From Alkalihalobacterium chitinilyticum (GTDB taxonomy: Bacteria; Bacillota; Bacilli; Bacillales; Bacillaceae_F): DNA of 64,000 bases. Position 1 is the first letter of the stretch. Every line of letters starts with the position of its first letter. The stretch covers positions 62,001 to 126,000 of the forward strand of contig NZ_JAOTPO010000005.1 of the NCBI RefSeq assembly GCF_029028005.1, given 5' to 3'. Below are positions 37,672 through 46,562 of this stretch, piece after piece. The translations under genes were made by a program, and so were the position numbers. The notes beneath the pieces were generated by a model. The model made no database searches, had not been told where the DNA came from, and saw nothing but the letters and a program-made list of their open reading frames with translations.

Positions 37672-38685
37672 ATGATTAAGCAAATTGATGAATATCTATC
37701 TAAAAAACCCCTTTTTTCTGGCTGTATCCTTGTTGCTAGAAAAGGGGAGGTCCTAGTCCATAAAGCTTATGGTTTCGCTGATTTTGAAAAACAAATTAAA
37801 AACACGATCGATACACGTTTTTCTACTGCTTCTGCAATAAGTAAACCTATGACCGCCATTGCAACCCTGCAATTGATTGAGCATGGCATTCTTTCATTAA
37901 GTCAGAAAATAGGTCTATTCTTTCCGCAATACAAAAATGAAAACATCACCATTCATCATTTACTCAACCATACGTCAGGTATCCCTAACTACTTAATGAT
38001 CGGTAAAGCAATTGATAACACTAAAGAGTATAGACCGAAAGAAATCATTAATATTGTCCATAACAAAGGGCTGCGCTTCATACCCGGAAAGAAGTTTTCT
38101 TACAACAATACTGGATTTCTAATGCTAGGATTAATCATTGAGCAAGTACTAGGAACTTCTTATGAACAATATGTAAAAGAAAATATATTTGCACCTGCTG
38201 GGATGAAAAATTCGTGTTTTGAACGAGAAAACTTAGAAAATACAGCTAAAAATCATATTAAAGGAAAACAAGGCACTTTCTTTCACCCGTCCTTATTGTA
38301 TGCATGTGGTGAAGTTCATTCCACCGTAGAAGATTTATATAGATTAGACCGTGCGTTAAAGGAAAATTATATTTTAAGCGAAGCGTCGGTAAACATGATG
38401 GAGGAACCGAGCTATTCCGGTAAATGGATAACTGTCGGCTATCCGTGGCTCATTAAAAATCAATTCGACCGACGGAGTATTGCTCACGGCGGAACACATC
38501 CCGGTGGTTACGTAAGCCATTTTGAAAGATACTTAGACGATGACATAACGATCATCGTGTTAAGCAATAATATGGTCAAGCATGCGACGTTTTCCATGAA
38601 AGAACTGGGGGCCACGTGGATCTCACGTGAAATCGCTGAAATTATGTTTTCTCAAAAGCTGAGATTTTGGCAGAAGTACTTATAA
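37672..38685 (+). CDS. Serine hydrolase of the beta-lactamase (class C/PBP) fold, altered SxxK
   Basis: 337 aa. The later motifs are normal: YNNTGFLMLG (YxN) and HGGTHPGG (HxG). At the position of the catalytic SxxK the sequence is TASAISKPMTA: Ser and Lys are one residue too far apart (S-x-x-x-K). An extra codon there would misplace the nucleophile, so activity is doubtful. ATG at 37672 has a weak upstream RBS (GGGGTG). No signal peptide. Confidence 0.75.
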   Translation: MIKQIDEYLSKKPLFSGCILVARKGEVLVHKAYGFADFEKQIKNTIDTRFSTASAISKPMTAIATLQLIEHGILSLSQKIGLFFPQYKNENITIHHLLNHTSGIPNYLMIGKAIDNTKEYRPKEIINIVHNKGLRFIPGKKFSYNNTGFLMLGLIIEQVLGTSYEQYVKENIFAPAGMKNSCFERENLENTAKNHIKGKQGTFFHPSLLYACGEVHSTVEDLYRLDRALKENYILSEASVNMMEEPSYSGKWITVGYPWLIKNQFDRRSIAHGGTHPGGYVSHFERYLDDDITIIVLSNNMVKHATFSMKELGATWISREIAEIMFSQKLRFWQKYL

Positions 38686-38743
38686 TGGCAAGTATTTGGA
38701 TCAAAATAGAAGTTGCTTACTATAACGCAAACTGTAACATATG

Positions 38744-39226
38744 CTAAAAATTCACATCGATTAAGAACACTACAATCATAACCAACTGAAAAAGAGCTTT
38801 CGCAAATGTACCACTCAAAAAGGCAATAAGTGTACCTAATGCTACTTTCAAAGCGTCACTTAACGCTTTTCGTTGCATGAGTTCTGTGAGAAGGACAAGG
38901 ATAAACGGAACGATCAAGATCCCGAATGGCGGGATGACAAAGCAACCAATAATTACACCAACTGTTGCTACGCGAATTCCCCATTTTGAACCGCCAGAGC
39001 GCTGAACGAAATAGAGATTTGCTAAATAATCGGTTAAAAACAACACCACTGTTAAGACGCCAAGCGTTGCCCAAGTCCACCAGGAAACAACCGCAGCTGA
39101 ACCGAAGAAATAATAGAGAACAACACCTAGCCAAATTAACACGACAGATGGAATGATCGGGTAGATGAGTCCAATAAAACTAAATACAAATAGCACACTA
39201 ATAAATCCCCAGAGCAAAATATCCAA
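38744..39226 (-). CDS. DUF456 family membrane protein (YqgC-like)
   Basis: 160 aa, about four membrane helices rich in Gly and Pro (FVIPPFGILIVPFILVLLTE) as in DUF456 proteins, of unknown function. RBS GAGGTGATC. Confidence 0.8.
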   Translation of the reverse strand: MDILLWGFISVLFVFSFIGLIYPIIPSVVLIWLGVVLYYFFGSAAVVSWWTWATLGVLTVVLFLTDYLANLYFVQRSGGSKWGIRVATVGVIIGCFVIPPFGILIVPFILVLLTELMQRKALSDALKVALGTLIAFLSGTFAKALFQLVMIVVFLIDVNF

Positions 39227-39278
39227 AAGATCACCTCAACGTGATTTTAGCGAATTCCAATTCCAAATACAAACAAAC

Positions 39279-39333
39279 CTAAACGAAAGAAAAACCAGAG
39301 ACAGCCTAAGCCATTTCTGGTTATCTTTCGTTT
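39279..39333 (-). terminator. Terminator of the Cys-rich helical gene
   Basis: On the minus strand AAACGAAAGA-AACCAGA pairs with TCTGGTT-TCTTTCGTTT over a 13-nt loop. Confidence 0.75.
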
Positions 39334-39697
39334 AGTCGATCTCATCCACCCATTTATGTTTAGTATTCAACAACGATTGAATACACCGATGCGACTGATC
39401 CTTAGATTGATAGTACTCAAGTAATTGGTCTTGAAGTACAGGAACAACCGACATGGATTGTGAAGATAATGCTTCTTGCATATCTTCATATAGCGTTTGA
39501 TAAAAGTTCACATCTGACTTTTGATCTCCGCAAGCACATTTCCCAGCACATAAGTGCTCACTAAGCTTTTCATAAGAAACTCTCAGCTCATTTTTAACTT
39601 TTTCCATCAATTCACTCGTCCAATACTCATGTGTTAGCAACTCTAAAACTTGTAACGCATGGTCATGAGCCAATTTCCCAGTATTCATACCAGCCAT
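39332..39697 (-). CDS. Small helical protein with a CxxxCxC cluster, unknown
   Basis: 121 aa, mostly helical, with CAGKCACGDQ near residue 50, possibly a metal site, plus several His. ATG at 39697 has AAGGAGGT at 7 nt. No family is recognised. Confidence 0.6.
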   Translation of the reverse strand: MAGMNTGKLAHDHALQVLELLTHEYWTSELMEKVKNELRVSYEKLSEHLCAGKCACGDQKSDVNFYQTLYEDMQEALSSQSMSVVPVLQDQLLEYYQSKDQSHRCIQSLLNTKHKWVDEID

Positions 39698-39852
39698 CAC
39701 TGTACCTCCTTTTTCATAAATTTTGAAATCAAAACTATATAAATAGCCCCGATAACTAATTTAAATTTTACAAATTTTCTAACTATTTTGCAATACCTTT
39801 AACAATATTGTCACAATTTGATTTTCTTTCCAACTAATCATCTACTTATCTT

Positions 39853-39878
39853 TGAAAGATAGATAAGTTAAGAAATGT
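39853..39878. promoter_or_regulatory. Palindromic operator-like site
   Basis: ACTTATCTTT and AAAGATAGATAAGT form an imperfect dyad, operator-like in size. It is in the gap 39698-40053, which holds no gene. Confidence 0.35.
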
Positions 39879-40053
39879 TATAGTAAAGTTGGTTTAAATC
39901 CCAAACGTTACAAATTTAGGAGAAATTATCCTAAGAAAGTATAAGGGTAGTGTAAGGTATTTTTTTAACTGCTTTTCTATTGAAATTTAAACTGCTAGCT
40001 TAGTAGTATGTAATTGGTCACTACAATATAATAAAGGTGTGAAACAAAAACAT

Positions 40054-40305
40054 ATGGTTATTTTCCAGCGAATTTATGAAGGCACGATGATCCTCTTAGT
40101 GGTGCTGACGATCATGGCAATCTGGACGAATCATCCATATAATCAATTTGTCCACTAGATCGTTTGGGGTATATTTTTAGTAGATTTCTTAATACGATAT
40201 ATAAAGGCCGAACAAAAGTGGACATTTATAAAAAAGAATCCTTTCGCGATCTATGTCAGATCTTGCGCTTCCCCTGGAAATATCAAATTACGTCTAATGT
40301 TTTAA
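40054..40305 (+). pseudogene. N-terminal remnant of a potassium channel-like gene
   Basis: ATG at 40054 opens MVIFQRIYEGTMILLVVLTI, a first membrane helix, then a TAG at 40156 replaces what is probably Trp. The frame continues IVWGIFLVDFLIRYIKAEQK (second helix) and then loses similarity after NPF. The pore and C-terminal part are missing. Confidence 0.6.
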
Positions 40306-40378
40306 CACGTCTGGGGAGCTTTTCATATAAATGAAGAAGTATTTCTGGGCTCATAACTCAATTGAAGGAGTGGAATGC

Positions 40379-40948
40379 ATGGAGTTGTTTGATGCGATTA
40401 AAACGAGAAGAAGTATAGGTATTGTTAAAGAGGAACCTGTTCCAAATCAACTGATAGAACAAATATTAGAAGCAGGAACGTTTGCACCTAACCATTTTCG
40501 CACTGAGCCGTGGCGCTTCTTCGTTCTAACAGGTGATAGTCGTGCGGAGTTAGGAGAAGTATTTGAAAAGATTACAAAAGCGAGTTCCGAAGATCCTTCT
40601 ACACCAGAAGTGGTTAAGAAACTAGAGCGAGCCAAGAAAAATCCGCTTCGAGCGCCTGTTATCATAACGGTTGGGGTCGAGCCGAGCTCTAAAAAGAATG
40701 TACTGATTCAAGAGGAGTATGCCGCAGTTCATGCAGCGTTACAAAATATGTTACTTGCTGCGCATGCCCTTGGCCTAGGAGCAATATGGCGTACTGGAGC
40801 GATTTGCTATGAGAAACAAGTGAACGACTTTTTCGGTATGTCTGAACGAGGAGAAATAGTAGGGTTTATTTATCTTGGATACCCCGATATGAAAACTCCA
40901 CAAGTGAAAAAAACAAGCTTCACAAACTTTACAACATGGATGTCTTAA
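40379..40948 (+). CDS. Nitroreductase family protein (YdjA-like)
   Basis: 189 aa FMN enzyme. N-terminal LFDAIKTRRSIG, APNHFRTEPWRFFVLTG and GLGAIWRTGAIC match the YdjA/HBN1 nitroreductase group. ATG at 40379 has AAGGAGTGG at 6 nt; an in-frame upstream ATG at 40331 has no RBS. It reduces nitro compounds or quinones; the natural substrate is unknown. Confidence 0.87.
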   Translation: MELFDAIKTRRSIGIVKEEPVPNQLIEQILEAGTFAPNHFRTEPWRFFVLTGDSRAELGEVFEKITKASSEDPSTPEVVKKLERAKKNPLRAPVIITVGVEPSSKKNVLIQEEYAAVHAALQNMLLAAHALGLGAIWRTGAICYEKQVNDFFGMSERGEIVGFIYLGYPDMKTPQVKKTSFTNFTTWMS

Positions 40949-40964
40949 CTGTATCTTTCAAATT

Positions 40965-41000
40965 GAAGAGGCTGCTCATAAAATGAGACAGCCTTTTTTG
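40965..41000 (+). terminator. Terminator after the nitroreductase gene
   Basis: AGGCTG pairs with CAGCCT over a 14-nt loop, then TTTTTTG. It belongs with other hairpins of the window that start GAGGCTG. Confidence 0.75.
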
Positions 41001-41028
41001 CTTTTTAACCAGAGTTACTTACTCCAGT

Positions 41029-41985
41029 TTAATTTCTAATGATTATTAATACCAAGTAAATAATATAAACGAGTGACAGGATCAAACCTTCTAATTTTCC
41101 AATGGTATATTCTGTTCGAGAATAGATGAATAAAACGACGGTAAGAATGATCATAACATTGACATCAAAAAAGATTTTTGGATCGACGGGGAGCGGTGTG
41201 ATAATTGAAGCAACACCGAGCACAAATAAAATATTAAAAATGGAACTTCCAACAATATTACCTAAAGCCATTTGACTTTGTTTTTTTAATGCTGCAGAAA
41301 TGGATATGGCAAGTTCCGGCAGTGAAGATCCGATCGCAACAATTGTTAGACCGACTAATGTTTCACTCATTCCAAATCGAATTGCAATTTCCGTACTGCT
41401 TTCAACAACTAAATATCCACCTATAATAATGGCTGCTAATCCTGCAATCGCCAGGAGGATGTTTTTCCCCCATGTTGGCTTTTGAGTATCTCCATTGTCT
41501 TCAGTTAATGTTTCACGACTATTTCTCGCGGCTTCAATAACATAATATAAAAAGATGGAAAAAAACAATAAAAAGATGATACCATCACTTCTTGTAATCA
41601 TATTTTCTGGTGCATTTTGCAGAAATTGATCACTGATTAAAACAAGTAATGCAATGCTAGCCAAGAAAGCCAGAGGAATTTCTTTTCTAATGGTGGCACT
41701 TTCAACTTTTAAAGGAAATATTACTGCAGTTACACCAACCACTAAAGCTGTATTAATAATATTACTACCGACGACATTCCCAACTGTTACATCTGTACTA
41801 CCCTCTAAAGCGGCAATAATACTAACAGTGGCTTCGGGTGCACCTGAACCGAAGGCGACAATCGTCAGACCAACTAATAAAGGAGAAACACGTAATAGCG
41901 TAGCAATGGCTGAAGACCCATCAACAAAATAGTCAGCACCTTTAATTAAAAGGATAAACCCTAGGAGTAATAGTAAATAGACCAT
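41029..41985 (-). CDS. Calcium/sodium antiporter (YrbG family)
   Basis: 318 aa with about ten helices and two inverted alpha repeats: GSGAPEATVSI...GNVVGSN and GSSLPELAIS...GNIVGSS. A middle acidic loop sits near 155-175. It exchanges Ca2+ for Na+ or H+. In the first repeat the usual GTSLPE is GSGAPE, keeping Glu. Confidence 0.88.
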   Translation of the reverse strand: MVYLLLLLGFILLIKGADYFVDGSSAIATLLRVSPLLVGLTIVAFGSGAPEATVSIIAALEGSTDVTVGNVVGSNIINTALVVGVTAVIFPLKVESATIRKEIPLAFLASIALLVLISDQFLQNAPENMITRSDGIIFLLFFSIFLYYVIEAARNSRETLTEDNGDTQKPTWGKNILLAIAGLAAIIIGGYLVVESSTEIAIRFGMSETLVGLTIVAIGSSLPELAISISAALKKQSQMALGNIVGSSIFNILFVLGVASIITPLPVDPKIFFDVNVMIILTVVLFIYSRTEYTIGKLEGLILSLVYIIYLVLIIIRN

Positions 41986-42137
41986 GGTTCATACCAATCC
42001 TTTTTTATCTCTCATAAATTTTACATTTATAATGAAATCTTTTTGGAATATATATATTTATAAATTAAGGTCTCCATTTAGGAAAAATGTATCCACTATA
42101 GCCAATATTTCAATTACAGATGGACCTTCAAAGAGGT

Positions 42138-42196
42138 GATGAAGGACAAGGCAGGGTAGAAAAGCAGGGGAAGTGTCCTTCATAGAGCTGATGAAG
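42138..42196. repeat. Short inverted repeat (ATGAAGGACA) with a third copy
   Basis: ATGAAGGACA at 42139-42148 and its complement TGTCCTTCAT at 42174-42183; a further ATGAAGGA at 42190. No T-run follows. This gap otherwise holds only the promoter region of the sulfur cluster. Confidence 0.5.
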
Positions 42197-42290
42197 GAGC
42201 GCAAATGGTGTTGGGGATAGATTTAGAAAGTAGTGATAATTCATTTATGAGCAATAGGAGTTGGGTTTAAAAAGAATTTAATGAATTCTA

Positions 42291-42350
42291 TTGACATATA
42301 TACCCCATTAGGTATAAGATATAACCAAGCGACATACCTGCAAGGGTATA
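42291..42350 (+). promoter_or_regulatory. CstR/CsoR-like operators and promoter of the persulfide dioxygenase gene
   Basis: TTGACA at 42291 with a -10-like TATAAG at 42313. TATACCCCATTAGGTATA (42299-42316) covers the spacer; ATACCTGCAAGGGTAT (42334-42349) lies downstream. Both are ATACC...GGTAT dyads like those bound by CsoR-family persulfide sensors. Confidence 0.7.
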
Positions 42351-42376
42351 AAACAGTGTGAGGAGTGAGGCAACCA

Positions 42377-43516
42377 ATGAGTAATGTAAAAGATATTACT
42401 GCAAAAGAAATTATGGATCGTATTGTAAAAAAAGAAGAACTATTTATTCTTGATGTTCGAAACGAGTCAGATTTCCAAGATTGGAAAATAGAAGGGGAAA
42501 CTTTTTCACATCTTAATGTACCTTATTTTGAACTAATTGATGGGGTTGACTCGATTGTAGATCACCTACCAAAAGATAAAGACATTGTTGTGTTATGTGC
42601 AAAAGGTGGATCATCTGCATTTGTAGGAGAAATGATAGTTGAAGCAGGTTTCGACAGAGTTTACTCATTAGTTGATGGAATGAAAGCATGGAGCGAACAT
42701 CTTCACCAAGTTCGGATTTATGAAGATGAAAAAATTAAAGTAGACCAATTTATTCGTATTGGAAAAGGTTGTCTTTCATACATGGTCACATCTAATGACC
42801 AAGCACTAATCGTTGACCCAAGCCGTTTTACAGATGTATATGTTGAAGCAGCAAGAAAAGAAGGCGCAACTATTACTCATATTGTAGACTCTCACCTACA
42901 TGCAGATCATATTTCAGGAGGCCATGAATTAGCAGAAAATTTAGGGGCGAAATATTTCTTAATGAAGAGTGAAGGAGCAATCTTTGAGTTTGAAGCATTA
43001 GAAAACCACGATCGTATTGAATTTAACAACATTAAGTTAGAAGTTCTAGCTGTAAAAACACCAGGACATACGCCTGGTAGTGTGTCATTCTTTGTTAATG
43101 ACAAATTACTTTTCTCAGGGGACACCATTTTCGTTAGTGGATTAGGTCGTCCTGACTTAGGTAATAAAGTTCGTGAGTGGGCAGATGATTTATACCACAC
43201 GATTTATGATAAAGTTTCAGCGATTGCTGATGATGTTATCGTTCTTCCGGGTCACTACGCTGACTATGTAGAAGAAGTGAATGACAAAGGGTATATTGGT
43301 GATCTATTAGGAAATATTCGTGAACGTAATGAAAAAATGTTCTCGATGACTAAAGATACATTCCTAGACCACGTAGAACAATCTGCTTCTTCTGTGAAAC
43401 CACCGAACTTTGAAGATATAATTGCAATCAACCGTGGTGTTGAGCAAGCTGACGCAGAGCGTAAACAAGAATTGGAAATTGGACCAAATCGTTGTGCGGT
43501 TCACCACACTCACTAA
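42377..43516 (+). CDS. Rhodanese-persulfide dioxygenase fusion (metallo-beta-lactamase fold)
   Basis: 379 aa. An N-terminal rhodanese (1-110) has active-site Cys74 (VVLCAKGGSS). An ETHE1-like metallo-beta-lactamase (120-379) follows with SHLHADHISGGH (His173, His175, Asp177, His178), TPGHTPGS and LPGHY. It should oxidise glutathione or bacillithiol persulfide to sulfite and relay sulfane sulfur. The domain order is the reverse of CstB-type fusions. ATG at 42377 has AGGAGTGAGG at 6 nt. Confidence 0.88.
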   Translation: MSNVKDITAKEIMDRIVKKEELFILDVRNESDFQDWKIEGETFSHLNVPYFELIDGVDSIVDHLPKDKDIVVLCAKGGSSAFVGEMIVEAGFDRVYSLVDGMKAWSEHLHQVRIYEDEKIKVDQFIRIGKGCLSYMVTSNDQALIVDPSRFTDVYVEAARKEGATITHIVDSHLHADHISGGHELAENLGAKYFLMKSEGAIFEFEALENHDRIEFNNIKLEVLAVKTPGHTPGSVSFFVNDKLLFSGDTIFVSGLGRPDLGNKVREWADDLYHTIYDKVSAIADDVIVLPGHYADYVEEVNDKGYIGDLLGNIRERNEKMFSMTKDTFLDHVEQSASSVKPPNFEDIIAINRGVEQADAERKQELEIGPNRCAVHHTH

Positions 43517-43539
43517 TTAAGCAAGGGAGGCACCACTTC

Positions 43540-43713
43540 ATGAAAGATAAAAAAGATCCGTGCGCAACACACCAGTGAGGCATGAAGCCAAAGAAGACAG
43601 CAGAGGATAAAAAGCAATTCACGAAACCACCAATATGACCAGCTGTCTATCTCTGGTTCCTGGTAGGAGCCATCTTCATTTTGTTTCAAATTGCAGCTTT
43701 TTTTATGAAATAG
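43540..43713 (+). pseudogene. Small membrane protein gene with two in-frame TGA codons
   Basis: ATG at 43540 behind GGGAGG opens a 57-codon frame ending in TAG. It reads MKDKKDPCATHQ, then TGA (43576), GMKPKKTAEDKKQFTKPPI, TGA (43636), then PAVYLWFLVGAIFILFQIAA and FFMK. The TGAs could replace Trp (TGG); the second fits PPIWPAVYLWF. The rest is intact: RBS, Cys near the N-terminus, membrane helix. Either a recent pseudogene or TGA readthrough. Seen between two sulfur genes. Confidence 0.55.
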
Positions 43714-43777
43714 AATACTCTCTCCAGATCAGGAGAAGGTCAGTCTCTATTAGTCAGAAAAAATTTTTTAATACAAA

Positions 43778-43850
43778 TATACCCCTATAGGTAAAAGGTG
43801 TTGACTACAATAAGTTTCGGTTGTAATATATGTATAGGGGTAAGGGTATA
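43778..43850 (+). promoter_or_regulatory. CstR/CsoR-like operators and promoter of the TusA-rhodanese gene
   Basis: TATACCCCTATAGGTA at 43778-43793 lies before TTGACT (43801), with TAATAT at 43824 (N17). Downstream TATAGGGGTAAGGGTATA (43833-43850) repeats the half-site sequence. Confidence 0.65.
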
Positions 43851-43870
43851 ATTCAAAAGGAGGTAACAAC

Positions 43871-44437
43871 ATGGCAATTAAAGTAGATCAAGTGTTAGAT
43901 GCAAAAGGGTTAGCATGCCCGATGCCAATTGTTCGTACAAAAAAAGCAATGGATCAATTAAATTCAGGTGAAGTACTTGAAATTCAAGCTACAGATAAAG
44001 GGTCGTTAGCTGACTTGAAAGCATGGGCTAACTCAACAGGCCATCAATATTTAGGTACGAACGAAGAGGGGGATGTGCTGCTTCATTATTTACGAAAAGC
44101 GGATCCTTCTGAGACAAAGGAGGAAGTTGACTTTCCTCATGTCACATCAAATACAGAATTAGAAAGCAAAATTGGTGAAGCGGGAGTAACGATATTAGAT
44201 GTTCGTGAGCCTGCTGAGCATGCTTTCGCTCGCATTCCTACCTCTAAATCTATTCCGCTTGGCGAGCTAGAAGAACGCCTTGGTGAATTAAATCAACATG
44301 ATACTGTATATGTCGTATGCCGTACAGGAAGCAGAAGTGCAATGGCTGCAAAGCTGTTAACAGATAACGGTTTTGAGAATGTAATGAACGTTAAGCCTGG
44401 AATGTCTGAATGGACTGGAAAAGTAGAAAACAACTAA
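43871..44437 (+). CDS. TusA-rhodanese fusion sulfurtransferase (YrkF-like)
   Basis: 188 aa. N-terminal TusA-like domain (1-75) with GLACPMPIV (Cys16) and a C-terminal rhodanese (95-188) with VCRTGSRS (Cys150). It should pass sulfane sulfur between carriers. RBS AAAGGAGGTAAC. B. subtilis YrkF has the same architecture. Confidence 0.9.
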   Translation: MAIKVDQVLDAKGLACPMPIVRTKKAMDQLNSGEVLEIQATDKGSLADLKAWANSTGHQYLGTNEEGDVLLHYLRKADPSETKEEVDFPHVTSNTELESKIGEAGVTILDVREPAEHAFARIPTSKSIPLGELEERLGELNQHDTVYVVCRTGSRSAMAAKLLTDNGFENVMNVKPGMSEWTGKVENN

Positions 44438-44509
44438 ACAACTATAAGAAATCAAAAATAAAGCATTTTTTAAACTTAATTACCAGTAAATTTAAAGGAG
44501 AGATTATTT

Positions 44510-44737
44510 ATGAATAGTAATAAAGTATTAAACGCAACAGGGTTAGCTTGTCCAATGCCAATCGTACGTACAAAAAAAGCAATTGACGAACTTGAAGCAG
44601 GTCAAATCCTAGAAGTTCATGCAACAGATAAAGGCTCAAAAGCTGATATCGCAGCTTGGTGTAAAGCTTCTGGAAATGAACTTGTCCACCAAGACGAAGA
44701 TGGTGATGTTTTTAAGTTCTGGATTAAGAAAGCTTAA
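44510..44737 (+). CDS. TusA-family sulfur carrier (YrkI-like)
   Basis: 75 aa with GLACPMPIVRTKKAIDELEA (Cys14), nearly the same as the first domain of the gene before it, so the two are recent paralogues. RBS AAAGGAGAG. It would hold sulfur as a persulfide for the dioxygenase or other partners. Confidence 0.9.
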   Translation: MNSNKVLNATGLACPMPIVRTKKAIDELEAGQILEVHATDKGSKADIAAWCKASGNELVHQDEDGDVFKFWIKKA

Positions 44738-44833
44738 TAAGGTTTAAATTGAGGGTGACTCAAACTATCGATTAGGCCACCTTTACTAAAAATAGCTCCT
44801 ATTAAATGAGATGCATCTATTTTTAGTGCAAAA

Positions 44834-44871
44834 GAGAAGGTGAGGTCGCTAGAGAGTCACCTTCTCCTTCA
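44834..44871 (+). terminator. Hairpin between tusA and the SulP gene
   Basis: GAGAAGGTGA pairs with TCACCTTCTC across an 18-nt loop without a strong T-run; it may partly end the upstream transcript. Another stem, CTAAAAATAG / CTATTTTTAG, lies at 44788-44826. Confidence 0.6.
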
Positions 44872-44892
44872 TTAGAAAGGAGGAAAAACCAA

Positions 44893-46557
44893 ATGCTCAA
44901 GAAGTTATTTCCAGGGCTTGAGTGGATGTTGACGTATAAAAAACATGATTTACGCGGTGATCTATCAGCGGGATTAATTGTTGCCATCATGTTAATTCCA
45001 CAAGGCATGGCCTATGCGATGCTTGCTGGTTTGCCACCTGTTATCGGGCTGTATGCATCAACGATACCGCTTATTGTTTATGCTCTTTTCGGTTCTTCAA
45101 GACAGCTTGCAGTGGGACCTGTTGCGATGGTGTCACTTCTTGTATTAACGGGTGTCCAAGGGCTGGCTGAACCAGGTTCAAGTGAGTATATTTCACTTGT
45201 ATTATTACTTGCTTTAATGGTTGGGGTCATCCAATTGGTTCTTGGGTTATTGAAACTCGGATTTGTAACCGAATTTATTTCTCATGCTGTTATTAGTGGT
45301 TTTACCTCGGCAGCAGCCATCGTTATTGGTCTCAGCCAATTAAAACATCTACTGGGGATTAACCTTCCCTCAACTGAAAATGTATTTGAACTATTATATC
45401 GAGCGTTCTTACAAATCAATAGCATGAATTTTTATACGTTTTTAATTGGTATTACTAGTATTATTATCTTAATCGTGATGAAGAAATGGATACCGAAAAT
45501 TCCAGCGCCACTTGTGGTCGTTGTTTATAGTACACTTCTTGTTTATATATTTGACCTTCATGAAAAAGGAGTAAGTATTATTGGTGAAGTACCAGGCGGT
45601 TTACCGATTGTTTCCTTACCGGCGTGGAGTATGGAGGCCATTAGCGCGTTAATGCCTATCGCGATCACAATCGCGATCATCGGGTTTGTTGAAAGTTTCG
45701 CTATGGCAAAAGTCATTGCTACAAAAGAGAAATATAAAGTGCATGCAAATCGTGAATTAATTGGTCTAGGGCTTGCTAACGTATCAGCCTCAACTTTTTC
45801 AGGGTATCCAGTCACTGGCGGTTTTTCACGTTCAGCCGTTAATTACGGTGCTGGTGCCAGAACAGGACTTGCAGCCATTATTACTGCAATTTTAATCATT
45901 TTAACGCTATTATTCTTTACATCTTGGTTTTACTACATGCCGACTGCCGTCCTCGCTGCGATTATTATGGTAGCTGTCTATGGATTAATCGATGTGAAAG
46001 AAGCGAAGCACTTATTTAAGATCAAACGTATAGACGGTGCTACTTTGTTAATTACATTTGGAGCCACATTAACGTTAGGAATTGAAACTGGTATTTTCCT
46101 TGGTATTATTTTCTCTCTTATTGTTTTTATATGGAGGAGTGCAAACCCTCATGTTGCTGAGTTAGGTTATGTAAAAGAGGCGAATGTCTATCGTAATATC
46201 AAAAGATATCCAGAAGCTGTTGAAAAAGAGAATGTTTCCATATTAAGAATCGACTCGCCGATGTATTTTGCAAACATTACAAAAATCGAAGACATGATTC
46301 AACGAAAGTTCTTAGAGCAACCTTCACTTCATACTGTTATTCTTGATTTTTCAGGTGTAAATGACATGGATGCTGTCGCCATTGAACATTTAAACGAACT
46401 ATTCACCACTTATGAAAGTCTTGGGAAGAATATCCTATTGTGTGATATTAAAGGACCTGTCCGAGATGTTTTAAAGCGAGCGGGATGGTATGAAAAATAC
46501 AAGGGGAAAATCGAGTCTCATTCAATTGATGAAGCACTAGCCACAATCAAGGAGTGA
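44893..46557 (+). CDS. SulP-family anion transporter with STAS domain
   Basis: 554 aa. About eleven membrane helices with the family signature (IVAIMLIPQGMAYAMLAGLPP, GLYASTIPL, TGGFSRSAVNYGAGARTGLA) and a cytosolic STAS domain (about 430-554, VILDFSGVNDMDAVAIEHL). SulP proteins move sulfate, sulfite-like anions or bicarbonate. RBS AAAGGAGG. It is directly followed by a carbonic anhydrase gene and sits in the sulfur cluster. Confidence 0.9.
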   Translation: MLKKLFPGLEWMLTYKKHDLRGDLSAGLIVAIMLIPQGMAYAMLAGLPPVIGLYASTIPLIVYALFGSSRQLAVGPVAMVSLLVLTGVQGLAEPGSSEYISLVLLLALMVGVIQLVLGLLKLGFVTEFISHAVISGFTSAAAIVIGLSQLKHLLGINLPSTENVFELLYRAFLQINSMNFYTFLIGITSIIILIVMKKWIPKIPAPLVVVVYSTLLVYIFDLHEKGVSIIGEVPGGLPIVSLPAWSMEAISALMPIAITIAIIGFVESFAMAKVIATKEKYKVHANRELIGLGLANVSASTFSGYPVTGGFSRSAVNYGAGARTGLAAIITAILIILTLLFFTSWFYYMPTAVLAAIIMVAVYGLIDVKEAKHLFKIKRIDGATLLITFGATLTLGIETGIFLGIIFSLIVFIWRSANPHVAELGYVKEANVYRNIKRYPEAVEKENVSILRIDSPMYFANITKIEDMIQRKFLEQPSLHTVILDFSGVNDMDAVAIEHLNELFTTYESLGKNILLCDIKGPVRDVLKRAGWYEKYKGKIESHSIDEALATIKE

Positions 46558-46562
46558 GTAAA

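Noticed and set aside
43428-43622. 64-codon minus-strand frame opposite the TGA-containing gene
   Set aside because: Antisense to the sulfur genes, Cys/Phe-rich by reflection, no RBS; the plus-strand frame has RBS, helix and stop.
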